Of a stretch of 64,000 nt of DNA, positions 16,043 to 23,721 are shown piece after piece. The notes under the pieces are model-generated. The model was given only the letters and a program-made list of their open reading frames with translations. It did not search any database and was not told the origin of the DNA. Made by a program: the position numbers and the translations under genes. Source of the DNA: Parapedobacter indicus (GTDB lineage Bacteria; Bacteroidota; Bacteroidia; Sphingobacteriales; Sphingobacteriaceae). The stretch covers positions 152,711 to 216,710 of the forward strand of contig NZ_FOQO01000012.1 of NCBI RefSeq assembly GCF_900113765.1, in the 5' to 3' direction. Positions within the stretch are counted from its first letter, which is position 1. Each line of letters opens with the position of its first letter.

Positions 16043-18367
16043 ATGCAATATATTAAATTTTACGTAACCGTACTATTTTTTTGCGGTGCCTTTTGGGGCC
16101 GCGCACAGGAATCCGCCTACAACCTCACAGGGACCATCAGCGGTGCCGATCGTGAACCGCTTTACGGGGCGACCATTAAAGTAGGCAACCAAACCACCCT
16201 CTCCGATTCAGAAGGGCATTATCGTTTTTCCAACATCCGGCATCGGCAGGTCCGTATTGAGGCCTCTGCCGTGGGATTTGAACCGTACGCCCAGACCCTT
16301 ACCTTGATACAAGGGGCCAATACCCTGCAGATCACACTGCTGCCCAAAACCAATGAACTGGAAACGGTGGAGGTGGTGGGCCTTACCAAGGCGCAGGAGG
16401 TAAACCGGCAGGCCTACAACGTGACAGCAGTAGATGCCACTAAACTGTACAACACCACGATGGACATCTCCGGTGCGCTTGACCGCGTGGCCGGCATCCG
16501 CGTACGGGAGTCGGGCGGCGTGGGATCTAACTTCAACCTGTCACTCAACGGATTCACGGGCAATCACATCCGCTATTTCATCGATGGGATTCCCATGGAT
16601 AACTTCGGCAGCTCGTTCCAGATCAACAATATTCCCATCAATACAGCGGAGCGTATTGAAGTGTATAAAGGCGTGGTGCCCATGTGGCTGGGATCGGATG
16701 CACTGGGCGGTGCCATCAACATCGTAACGGGCGACCGGTACCGGAACTTCGTGGATGTCTCTTATTCCTATGGATCGTTCAATACACATCGTTCCGTTAT
16801 CAATACCGCCTACACAACCAAGGAAGGATTTACCGTGCGGCTGAATGCCTACCAGAATTACTCCGACAATAATTATAAGGTCACGGTAGAGGCGGCAGAT
16901 ATCAATACGGGTGCCTACGCACCCAATACCACCGTGCACCGTTTTCACGATACCTATCACAACGAGGCAGTCATTGCCAGCGTGGGCGTGGTAGATAAGC
17001 GGTTTGCCGATCAGTTGCTCGCAGGCATCACCCTGGGCCAGAATTACAAGGAAATCCAGACCGGTGCCCGCATGGTATCGGTATTCGGCGGCTGGCATAG
17101 GCGGGGTACTACGGTTATGCCCACCATCAAATACAAGAAGGAAAACTTGATTGAGGGGTTGGACGTAATCATCAACGCCAATTACAACTTCGGTTCTGAA
17201 CGGAACATCGATACCGTCAGCGCACGGTTTGACTGGTTCGGCAATTCAAAACCCACGGGCACCAACAGCGGAGAGCGTTCCCGTTCGCTATACAAATACC
17301 GCAATAATGAGGGGCTTGCTACCGCCACGGCTAACTACCGCCTTGCAGAAAGGCATTCCTTTACGCTCAACAATAACTTCTCCACGTTCCGGAGGGAAGG
17401 CAGCGATCCGCTCAACCCCACCAGTGCGGAATACGAACGGACCAAACGCACCTATAAAAATGTGATGGGTCTCGGATATAGCTACGACATCAAAGACCTG
17501 TGGAGCAGTACGCTGTTTCTGAAATACATCCACCAAAGCAACCAGAACGGGCCGGATGAGCGCAGCCTGATGGATAAGCTGGGCTATGGATTGGCGTCGG
17601 CTTACTACCTCACGCCGCAGGTACAGCTCAAAGTTTCCTACGAGCTGACCAACCGCATGCCTTCGGCGTATGAAATATTCGGCGACGTGGAAAACCAGGA
17701 GGCCAACTTCCAACTCCAGCCCGAGCGGAGCAACAATGTCAACCTCGGGGCGGCCTATGACTTCGCACTACGTGCGGATCACCGCTTTTCATTGAATGCA
17801 AACGTGATCTATAGGCGTGCTTTTGATTACATCTATAGCAGACTCAATAATAACCAGTCAAAATACGTAGCCGATAATCGGGATGGGGTCGAAACCTATG
17901 GCGGCGACGTAGAGCTGCGGTATTCCTTCAAGAACTGGCTGATGGCAGGAGCTACCGCAACGTACCAGCACATTATGAACACGCAGAAATACGAAGAGGG
18001 ATTTAACGGGATCAGCATCGTATACGGCGATCAGATGCCCAACATCCCCTACCTCTTTGGCAATGCGGACGTGGCCGTGGTACTGCGCGACATCGGCCGT
18101 GCCGGAAATACACTGCACATCGGCTACAACCTGCTCTATGTACATGCCTTCTATCTGTATTGGCCCAGCCGCGGCGGCAACAAATTTGATATCCCGCAGC
18201 AGATCAGCCACGACGTAAACGTAGTCTATTCACTGCAGGACGGACGCTATAACCTAGCGTTGGAAGCCAAGAATATCACCGATACCCGGATGTACGATAA
18301 TTTCAGCCTGCAAAAGCCCAGTCGTGGCTTTTACCTCAATCTCCGCTATTTCATTAACAAAAAATAA
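16043..18367 (+). CDS. TonB-dependent siderophore-type receptor
   Basis: Outer-membrane receptor of 774 residues: signal peptide (1-22, ending GRAQ), a carboxypeptidase-like/CarboxypepD_reg domain (about 28-100, TGTISGADREPLYGATIKVGN), a TonB-box/plug region (about 110-240, with GALDRVAGIRVRESGGVG and RIEVYKGVVPMWLGSDALGGAINIVT) and a 22-stranded barrel ending in an aromatic residue stretch (GFYLNLRYFINKK). Length fits FecA/FoxA-type siderophore receptors rather than SusC. It heads an operon with DUF4374, two small membrane proteins and a PepSY protein, a recurring Bacteroidota iron set, so a ferric-siderophore substrate is inferred. Confidence 0.92.
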   Translation: MQYIKFYVTVLFFCGAFWGRAQESAYNLTGTISGADREPLYGATIKVGNQTTLSDSEGHYRFSNIRHRQVRIEASAVGFEPYAQTLTLIQGANTLQITLLPKTNELETVEVVGLTKAQEVNRQAYNVTAVDATKLYNTTMDISGALDRVAGIRVRESGGVGSNFNLSLNGFTGNHIRYFIDGIPMDNFGSSFQINNIPINTAERIEVYKGVVPMWLGSDALGGAINIVTGDRYRNFVDVSYSYGSFNTHRSVINTAYTTKEGFTVRLNAYQNYSDNNYKVTVEAADINTGAYAPNTTVHRFHDTYHNEAVIASVGVVDKRFADQLLAGITLGQNYKEIQTGARMVSVFGGWHRRGTTVMPTIKYKKENLIEGLDVIINANYNFGSERNIDTVSARFDWFGNSKPTGTNSGERSRSLYKYRNNEGLATATANYRLAERHSFTLNNNFSTFRREGSDPLNPTSAEYERTKRTYKNVMGLGYSYDIKDLWSSTLFLKYIHQSNQNGPDERSLMDKLGYGLASAYYLTPQVQLKVSYELTNRMPSAYEIFGDVENQEANFQLQPERSNNVNLGAAYDFALRADHRFSLNANVIYRRAFDYIYSRLNNNQSKYVADNRDGVETYGGDVELRYSFKNWLMAGATATYQHIMNTQKYEEGFNGISIVYGDQMPNIPYLFGNADVAVVLRDIGRAGNTLHIGYNLLYVHAFYLYWPSRGGNKFDIPQQISHDVNVVYSLQDGRYNLALEAKNITDTRMYDNFSLQKPSRGFYLNLRYFINKK

Positions 18368-18378
18368 AAATCAAAACA

Positions 18379-19599
18379 ATGAATATCCAATCAAACACGC
18401 TTCTCTTAGGTATGGCAGCAGCCACGTTGCTAGCTTCCTGCAGCAAAGACGACCGCAAGCCGGATAACCCCGGCAACTTCATCATTGCCGTAACCCCGGC
18501 GGCCACCACGGGCGTTGCCGACTACCTGTTGACCGCCAGCAGCCTGGATACCGGCTCCATCTCAACAGCTGGTCAGGGCGAAGAACAGGATGGAACCTAT
18601 CGGTATTACGTGACACACAACGATAAGTTTTTCAGCATGCTTTACGGACAGGGAAATCCCGGGGCGGTGACTACCTACAACATCGTGGACGGCAGGCTCA
18701 ACAAACTGTCCAACTTCCAGACGGAAACCGTACAGGCGTTTGCACCGGTGAACGACGACCTGCTGCTGATGAAAATATCACGCAATATCACCAATCCGTT
18801 TGCAAGCTGGTATCGCATCAACACCAACACCCTGCAGATTGAAAGCGAAGGCAAGGTCAGCACGTCTGCCCCTTCGGGCAATGGAGAACTGGCGCACTTC
18901 AGTTGGATCAAACAGGTGGGTAACAAAGTGTTTGCCCCTTATTTCTCCATCAAGGCCTGCTGCAATGCATCTTTTGAAACCGCTTACCCTGACAGCGCGT
19001 GGATTGCAGTTTATTCGTATCCGGATATGCAACTGGAAAAGGTGATCAAAGACAACCGGACCAGCTTCATCGGCCGTTATTTCGTGGATGGCCTGGGTAC
19101 AGTGGAAAACGGCGATACGTATGCATTCTCCGCATCGGTAGCGGTTACCGATGGCAAGATATCGTCTACCAAGCCATCCGCCGTGGTCAAAATTCCCGCC
19201 GGAACCACTGAGTTTGACCAGTCTTACTTTTTCGACGTAGAACAGGCTTCCGGTGGTTACAATATTACCGATTGGTTATACGTAGGACAAAATAAATTCG
19301 TGGTACTGGTTACCTCAAAAGCAGAAAAAGGTCAATATTCATCAGGCTTGAGGCTCGGGGTGATCCATGTGGTAGACAAGTCGTTTAAACTGGTTACGGG
19401 TATGCCGGATGTGGCTGATATCAATTCGCTGACCAACATGAGCAATTACAGTGCGAGGGACGGTCGCTACGGATATGTAGGCGTAAACCTGAAATCCGGA
19501 ATTGGCTATATCTATAAGATTGATGCAAATAACGCCAGTGCCACACAGGGACTTCGCGTAGATGGAGGCACCATTACCGCCATTCATCACCTCGATTAA
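18379..19599 (+). CDS. DUF4374 lipoprotein
   Basis: Lipoprotein of 406 residues with signal peptide and lipobox LLASC (Cys 21) followed by SKDD. The body is beta-rich with regularly spaced strands, consistent with the beta-propeller-like DUF4374 family (FIIAVTPAATTGVADYLLTASSLDTG at the start; GRYGYVGVNLKSGIGYIYKIDANN near the end). The family is found almost only beside TonB siderophore receptors and PepSY membrane proteins, exactly this context. It starts 11 bp after the receptor stop. Its job is thought to be binding of the iron chelate at the membrane, but that is inferred from context, not shown. Confidence 0.85.
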   Translation: MNIQSNTLLLGMAAATLLASCSKDDRKPDNPGNFIIAVTPAATTGVADYLLTASSLDTGSISTAGQGEEQDGTYRYYVTHNDKFFSMLYGQGNPGAVTTYNIVDGRLNKLSNFQTETVQAFAPVNDDLLLMKISRNITNPFASWYRINTNTLQIESEGKVSTSAPSGNGELAHFSWIKQVGNKVFAPYFSIKACCNASFETAYPDSAWIAVYSYPDMQLEKVIKDNRTSFIGRYFVDGLGTVENGDTYAFSASVAVTDGKISSTKPSAVVKIPAGTTEFDQSYFFDVEQASGGYNITDWLYVGQNKFVVLVTSKAEKGQYSSGLRLGVIHVVDKSFKLVTGMPDVADINSLTNMSNYSARDGRYGYVGVNLKSGIGYIYKIDANNASATQGLRVDGGTITAIHHLD

Positions 19600-19619
19600 A
19601 CCGTCCTAAACGCGGATAA

Positions 19620-19660
19620 AAGCCTCCCGAAGACCGTAAAGGTATCCGGGAAGCTTTTCT
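19620..19660 (+). terminator. weak terminator/attenuator within the iron operon
   Basis: AAGC-C-TCCCG (19620-19629) pairs with CGGGA-A-GCTT (19647-19656), one mismatch and a 17-nt loop, followed by TTCTT. The imperfect stem and broken T-run suggest partial termination, lowering expression of the downstream membrane genes relative to the receptor. Confidence 0.45.
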
Positions 19661-19675
19661 TAAACAGGTACGCTG

Positions 19676-20008
19676 ATGTATAGCACAATTTTTATAGGGA
19701 TCTTTTTGGGAACCCTGCTGTTTTTTGTCGCTTCAGACAAAGTAAAGGCGGAAAGTAAACCCCGATGGTTACAAAAAATGGCCCGAAAACCCGTGTTCGC
19801 AAGAATCCTCGGTACCTTGATCTTTGTGGCCTGTTGGGCGGTAGTTGCCTGCTTGCAGGGGTTGGGATCGGGCACGTTTGCCATGGTGGGATACCTGATG
19901 GCCAGCTATAGTTTGCTGGTATTGCTTAGGCCGCTCCATACTGTTAACACCACGAGTCTGGCGGCCGTGGCCGTGGCAGCACTGCTATTGGAAACCCTCA
20001 TCTTTTAA
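19676..20008 (+). CDS. small membrane protein, DUF3325-like
   Basis: Protein of 110 residues with three to four hydrophobic helices (IFIGIFLGTLLFFVAS, ILGTLIFVACWAVVACL, GTFAMVGYLMASYSLLVLL, LAAVAVAALLLETLIF). A basic loop (KAESKPRWLQKMARKP) separates the first two. Layout resembles the DUF3325 proteins encoded next to PepSY and DUF3649 genes in siderophore loci of proteobacteria. It ends 2 bp before the next gene. Function in reductive iron release or PepSY assembly is inferred from context only. Confidence 0.7.
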   Translation: MYSTIFIGIFLGTLLFFVASDKVKAESKPRWLQKMARKPVFARILGTLIFVACWAVVACLQGLGSGTFAMVGYLMASYSLLVLLRPLHTVNTTSLAAVAVAALLLETLIF

Positions 20009-20010
20009 TC

Positions 20011-20292
20011 ATGCCCGCGAATAAAAAATACCTCAGCTCTCCGTGGCAGCGCTTCCTTAAAATCACCGCGGGTTTCGTGGGGGGCTACTTCGTGATGCTC
20101 TCGCTGCACCTGCTGCTCACACACGTGTTTGATCAGAAAAAAGTGGTGGTTACCGCGTTCATCACAGGTTACATCCTGTGGGCGGTGTTGCTCTTGGTCG
20201 CCTTTCTCTGCAAAAGTGGGTGGAAGATATCGGGCATTTACCTGGCACTCATTGTGATATTCTATGGCGCATACTACTTGCTAAACAACTGA
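20011..20292 (+). CDS. small membrane protein, DUF3649-like
   Basis: Protein of 93 residues with three hydrophobic segments (ITAGFVGGYFVMLSLHLLLTHVF, FITGYILWAVLLLVAFL, GIYLALIVIFYGAYYLL). The R-F-L-K-I-T-A-G-F-V-G-G-Y start and spacing resemble DUF3649 'iron uptake' membrane proteins. Tightly packed: 2 bp from the gene before and 4 bp from the PepSY gene after, so translationally linked. Probably forms a complex with the PepSY protein. Confidence 0.7.
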   Translation: MPANKKYLSSPWQRFLKITAGFVGGYFVMLSLHLLLTHVFDQKKVVVTAFITGYILWAVLLLVAFLCKSGWKISGIYLALIVIFYGAYYLLNN

Positions 20293-20296
20293 CCGT

Positions 20297-21970
20297 ATGA
20301 ACATCCGTAATTATAACATCTATTTCAATACGCATACCATCAGCGGTATCATCATCTGTGCCATCCTATACGTGATTTTCTTTGCCGGATCGTTTTCTTT
20401 TTTCAAAGACGAAATATCCGCATGGCAAAAAAACCGATCGGCCCATACCCACCAGGCCGCGGCCAACGATTATGATTTCCTCCTGGATTCGCTCCATGCC
20501 GCACACAACCTCCTGGGCAGAGACATTACCTTCTATATACAGGATAACAACGTGCAGACCTATGTAAATATGGGCGCTTCCCAGGATACCACGGTCAAGA
20601 AAAAAGCTGCCGCGCAGCTGAAGCCTGAGGGAAGAAGGGGACGTGGCAGAGGCAACGGGGATGCCGCGTACTTCCAGTATGATTTTCAGCGCAAACAACC
20701 TGCATCCTATGCGGAATCCTATGACATGGGCGAGTTTCTTTACCGGTTGCACTTTCTCGCGCAGCTCAACCAGGTGCCCATCCGTATCGGAACTCCTTTC
20801 GGCTATCTGGTGGCGGGTATCGTCTCCTTCCTCTTTCTGTTTGCACTGATTACCGGCCTGTTGCTGCATTGGGATAAGATCGTGTCCAACTTCTTTACGT
20901 TCCGGCCTTGGAACAAGTGGAAAACCGTGTGGACCGATATGCATACCGCATTGGGTGTGATCGGTTTCCCGTTCCAGCTCATGTATGCGGTCACCGGAGT
21001 AGTGCTGATTGTAAATAGCGTCTTGATCCTGCCGTTCAGCAAATTCTTATACGATGGCGACAGTGAGAAACTCTATACCGAACTTGGCTACAACGACGAC
21101 ACCACCTATGAATACCGCTATCAGCCGCTGCCCGACCGCGTAGCGCTCAACCCGTACCTGAAGCAGGTGGCCGACCGGTGGCCCGATAGCCACGTAAGCC
21201 GTATATACATCAAGAATTACGGCGATGAGAGCATGCACATCGCCATTGACGCGGTTCCAAACTTCAGTAGAAATTTTGCCGGTGCCGGTAAGATTGTTTT
21301 CCACCCCGCCACGCAGTCCATTGTCCATGAGAAATCGCCAGTAACATCTGCCTCTTACGTAGACCGCGTCAAGGCACTTGTATACCGGCTGCACTTTGGG
21401 GATTTCGGTGGCTATCCCGTTAAAATCAGCTTTTTCGTGCTGGGCATTATGGGGTGTCTCGTCATTATCTCGGGTATTCTGATCTGGCTGGTAGCGCGGG
21501 ATAAGAAGAGCATACCCGCCCACAAGCGGAAGTTTAATTTTTGGGCGGCCAATGTATTTGTAGCCATCTGCCTGACCATGCTACCCGTCACGGCCCTTAC
21601 ATTTATTGCCATCAAACTCAATCCCGCCGCAGATCAGGCTTTTATCTACCGGGTGTATTTTTACAGCTGGCTGGCGCTGTCTGTTTTTTACATCGCGCGT
21701 CACAAACTGCATGTCACCAACCGGGAAACGTTGCTGACAGGTGGGCTGCTGGCGCTGTGTGTACCCCTAGTGAATGGCATCCAAACAGGCAAATGGATGT
21801 GGAATGCCCAACGCATGGGGGCTATGGATATCTTCGTGGTCGATTTTCTCTGGTTGTCTGTAGGCGTGGTTAGCCTCATCGCTTTTTACCGGATCCGGCT
21901 GGATGGCAAAAAAGCAAGCAAACCGAAACAAAAGGTCACTGCCAAAAAGGGAGTGGTGCCCATTGCCTGA
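20297..21970 (+). CDS. PepSY-associated transmembrane protein, iron-uptake reductase type
   Basis: Membrane protein of 557 residues of the PepSY_TM class. Helices: about 14-34 (ISGIIICAILYVIFFAGSFSFF), 175-200, 225-250, 370-395, and a C-terminal block of helices from about 420 to 545. Two large periplasmic parts (about 40-165 and 255-360) carry PepSY-like beta/alpha segments; conserved HTHTISG and LHFGDFGGY motifs with histidines may bind haem, as proposed for ferric-siderophore reductases FhuF/PiuB-like PepSY proteins. Last gene of the TonB/DUF4374 operon. A poly-basic tail ends the protein. The following 60 bp carry an Rpn gene remnant. Confidence 0.85.
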   Translation: MNIRNYNIYFNTHTISGIIICAILYVIFFAGSFSFFKDEISAWQKNRSAHTHQAAANDYDFLLDSLHAAHNLLGRDITFYIQDNNVQTYVNMGASQDTTVKKKAAAQLKPEGRRGRGRGNGDAAYFQYDFQRKQPASYAESYDMGEFLYRLHFLAQLNQVPIRIGTPFGYLVAGIVSFLFLFALITGLLLHWDKIVSNFFTFRPWNKWKTVWTDMHTALGVIGFPFQLMYAVTGVVLIVNSVLILPFSKFLYDGDSEKLYTELGYNDDTTYEYRYQPLPDRVALNPYLKQVADRWPDSHVSRIYIKNYGDESMHIAIDAVPNFSRNFAGAGKIVFHPATQSIVHEKSPVTSASYVDRVKALVYRLHFGDFGGYPVKISFFVLGIMGCLVIISGILIWLVARDKKSIPAHKRKFNFWAANVFVAICLTMLPVTALTFIAIKLNPAADQAFIYRVYFYSWLALSVFYIARHKLHVTNRETLLTGGLLALCVPLVNGIQTGKWMWNAQRMGAMDIFVVDFLWLSVGVVSLIAFYRIRLDGKKASKPKQKVTAKKGVVPIA

Positions 21971-21974
21971 CGTG

Positions 21975-22034
21975 TTCATGAAGAAACAGGTGTTCCGGAG
22001 GATCTTCAACATCGCGGAGATCGCAAACTTATGA
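21975..22034 (+). pseudogene. Rpn nuclease remnant (module 0)
   Basis: Twenty codons (FMKKQVFRRIFNIAEIANL then TGA) are nearly identical to residues of the complete Rpn gene at 24330-24384 (FMKKRVFRRIFNIAEISNL). Only this patch remains, directly after the PepSY stop codon, so it is a scrap of a former Rpn-type nuclease gene. It lies just before an equally broken XRE-type fragment, the same order as the two better modules downstream. Confidence 0.8.
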
Positions 22035-22197
22035 CGACCCGGTAACCCTTTTTCCTTCTGCTCGGCTTTTCTTTGAGTATTTTGGCTACAGCAGCCTGTT
22101 TGGCGTTTTGGAGTTGGGCGATTTTTCGGCGGGTGGATATCGGAAGTTGGTCAAATTTAACAGTATCGAATTCGTGATTTACAAATTGATAACACAT
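22035..22197 (-). pseudogene. XRE-family gene remnant (module 0)
   Basis: The minus strand encodes a piece like the middle of the complete gene at 24977-25648: FVNHEFDTVKFDQLPISTRR aligns with LANPNFPIPSFDQLPSATRK, and KIAQLQNAKQAA with the following linker. The DNA at 22050-22160 closely matches 23490-23600 of module 1, with a one-base shortening of a T-run (22075 area) that breaks the frame. Both the helix-turn-helix part and the C-terminal domain are missing. Non-functional. Confidence 0.8.
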
Positions 22198-22228
22198 TGG
22201 GCATATCCGCGCGCAATAGCTATGCTGT

Positions 22229-22273
22229 AAAGCTAATTTATTTAGTTTTTCACCATCGTGTTTCTTATATTTG
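22229..22273 (+). promoter_or_regulatory. promoter of Rpn module 1, shared with module 2
   Basis: The stretch starting AAAGCTAATTTATTTAG at 22229 is repeated at 23660, each time 14-16 bp before a TAnnTTTG box: TATATTTGC at 22266-22274 here. The shared part covers the -33 region. The -7 box ends 4 bp before the ATG at 22278, so the mRNA would be almost leaderless. Confidence 0.55.
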
Positions 22274-22277
22274 CGAT

Positions 22278-23126
22278 ATGCCTAATGAAAAGAATAAGAT
22301 TACTGAAGCCGCTATCTACGATAAACTGTTTCGTGAGATATCGCCTGTTTTCCTGACGATGTTTGTGGAGAAGGTTCTCGGGTTAGATATTGTCGAGTTT
22401 ACTGAACTGAAAGACAAATTGCAGATTACACGGCAGAAGGAAACCGATACGTTGCGGAAAGTAAAAGATAGCGAGGGCAACGTTTTCATCCTACAGGTCG
22501 AGATACAGGTCAAAAACAATCCCAAGATGGCTGTACAGATGGCTGATTATTGGATTCTGCTGCATCAGATACACGGATTGCCCATTAAGCAATATGTCCT
22601 GTATGTCGGGGCTGATCCATTGGCGATGCCCGATAGACTGGAGCAGTACAACTTTAATTTCCAGTATACGTTGCTGTCTTTCTCCGATCTGTCGTATGAT
22701 TTGTTCATTGGAGCAGAACAACCGGAAATTAAGATGCTCGCATTATTGGGGGATTTGAAGGGAGCAGATCCATGCGGCCTTACCGAAGACATTGTGAGAA
22801 CAATTGATACACTGCCCGAGCCGGTGAGCATCAAAGAAAGCCGGCTGATGCAGTTGCGGATATTAATTCAATTACGTAAATTTACACCACGATTGGAGGT
22901 AGCTATGTTAAAAGCAGCATCATTTTTTAAGGAAGAAAGAGACCCATTTTATAAAAGAGGGCAAGCGAAGGGTATCGAGAAGGGAGCGGAAGCTAAAAGC
23001 TATAAGGTGGTGGCCAATCTAATCCAGCAATTGGGATTGGATGATGCGACTGCTGCAGGAGTGGCCGAGGTCCCAGTCTATTTTGTGCAAAAAGTTCGTG
23101 CTGATCTAGACAAGAAAAAGAGGTAA
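22278..23126 (+). CDS. Rpn/PD-(D/E)XK nuclease-family protein (module 1)
   Basis: Protein of 282 residues of the recombination-promoting nuclease/putative transposase type. The nuclease core is in the first 150 residues: KITEAAIYDKLFREI at the start, acidic KDSEGN, and the E-x-Q motif in FILQVEIQVKNN that replaces D/E-x-K in this family. The middle is helical, and the C-terminus has GQAKGIEKGAEAKSYKV, typical of Rpn tails, with a short helix-turn-helix-like end (GLDDATAAGVAEVPVYFV). I start at the ATG at 22278 (MPNEKNK); the longer frame upstream would read through the promoter. It differs in sequence from the Rpn of module 2, so the two are not recent copies. It faces an XRE-type pseudogene. 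Confidence 0.75.
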   Translation: MPNEKNKITEAAIYDKLFREISPVFLTMFVEKVLGLDIVEFTELKDKLQITRQKETDTLRKVKDSEGNVFILQVEIQVKNNPKMAVQMADYWILLHQIHGLPIKQYVLYVGADPLAMPDRLEQYNFNFQYTLLSFSDLSYDLFIGAEQPEIKMLALLGDLKGADPCGLTEDIVRTIDTLPEPVSIKESRLMQLRILIQLRKFTPRLEVAMLKAASFFKEERDPFYKRGQAKGIEKGAEAKSYKVVANLIQQLGLDDATAAGVAEVPVYFVQKVRADLDKKKR

Positions 23127-23161
23127 CGGTAACGTGTAACGTTTTATCAATAATGATATCA

Positions 23162-23190
23162 AGCCATGCCTTTACGGGTGTGGCTTTTTT
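23162..23190 (+). terminator. terminator between Rpn 1 and the XRE remnant
   Basis: AGCCATGCC (23162-23170) pairs with GGTGTGGCT (23177-23185) including two G-T wobbles, followed by six T residues. A closely related sequence lies at the same place in module 2 (24967-24993), so the terminator is part of the module. Confidence 0.65.
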
Positions 23191-23192
23191 CT

Positions 23193-23640
23193 TTACTTCT
23201 TCGCCGCCGCGATATTGATACTGCTGTTCGGGTTTCCATAGTCCGCTTGATTCGCTGCCTTCACCACGAATCTTACGGCAGTACTCTTCCCCTTCGGTTC
23301 TAACTTATTCAGCAATTTGGCAAACTTACCCTTACTAAGCGTGCCGGTGATTTTAGTAAGTTCTTCGGTGTAGTTCCCAAAAGTGGATTCGGGGATGCCT
23401 GGGTTCAGTTTAGCAAAGGCTTGCCGGGCTGTTTTAGGTCGCTTGAAAAAGCCCTTGTCAATCAATGCATGTAATTGGGCCGCCCTGCCAGGCAACCCTT
23501 TTTCCTTTTGCTCGGCTTTTTCTTTGAGTGTTTTGACTTTAGCAGCTTGCTTGGCTTTTTGGAGTTGGGCGATTTTTCGACGGGTGGATGTCGGGAGTTG
23601 ATTTATGAAGCTCCCGTTTGCATAAGTGAGGCATAGTCCC
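23193..23640 (-). pseudogene. XRE-family gene lacking its HTH (module 1)
   Basis: The minus strand is open from 23640 to a stop at 23193 but has no good start. It encodes the linker and C-terminal domain of the protein at 24977-25648: INQLPTSTRRKIAQLQ, then LPGRAAQLHALIDKGFFKRP and KLLNKLEPKGKSTAVRFVVKAANQADYG, matching GVPGRAKQLHTLLEAGFFKKP and the end of the intact gene. The helix-turn-helix is gone, and a further deletion joins a YAN to the linker (YANGSFINQLP against YANFYG...SFDQLP), removing about 16 residues. If translated from an internal TTG (23495) it would give the C-terminal domain alone, about 100 residues. Confidence 0.75.
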
Positions 23641-23659
23641 CTTACTTCTTACAACAAAA

Positions 23660-23702
23660 AAAGCTAATTTATTTAGTTTTGTCAATTTTATGTCTATCTT
23701 TG
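23660..23702 (+). promoter_or_regulatory. promoter of Rpn module 2
   Basis: Repeats the AAAGCTAATTTATTTAG element of module 1, followed 14 bp later by TATCTTTGT (23695-23703), a match to TAnnTTTG. The start codon at 23722 is 19 bp further on, so here a short leader exists. Confidence 0.55.
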
Positions 23703-23721
23703 TCACAAATAAATCTATACC

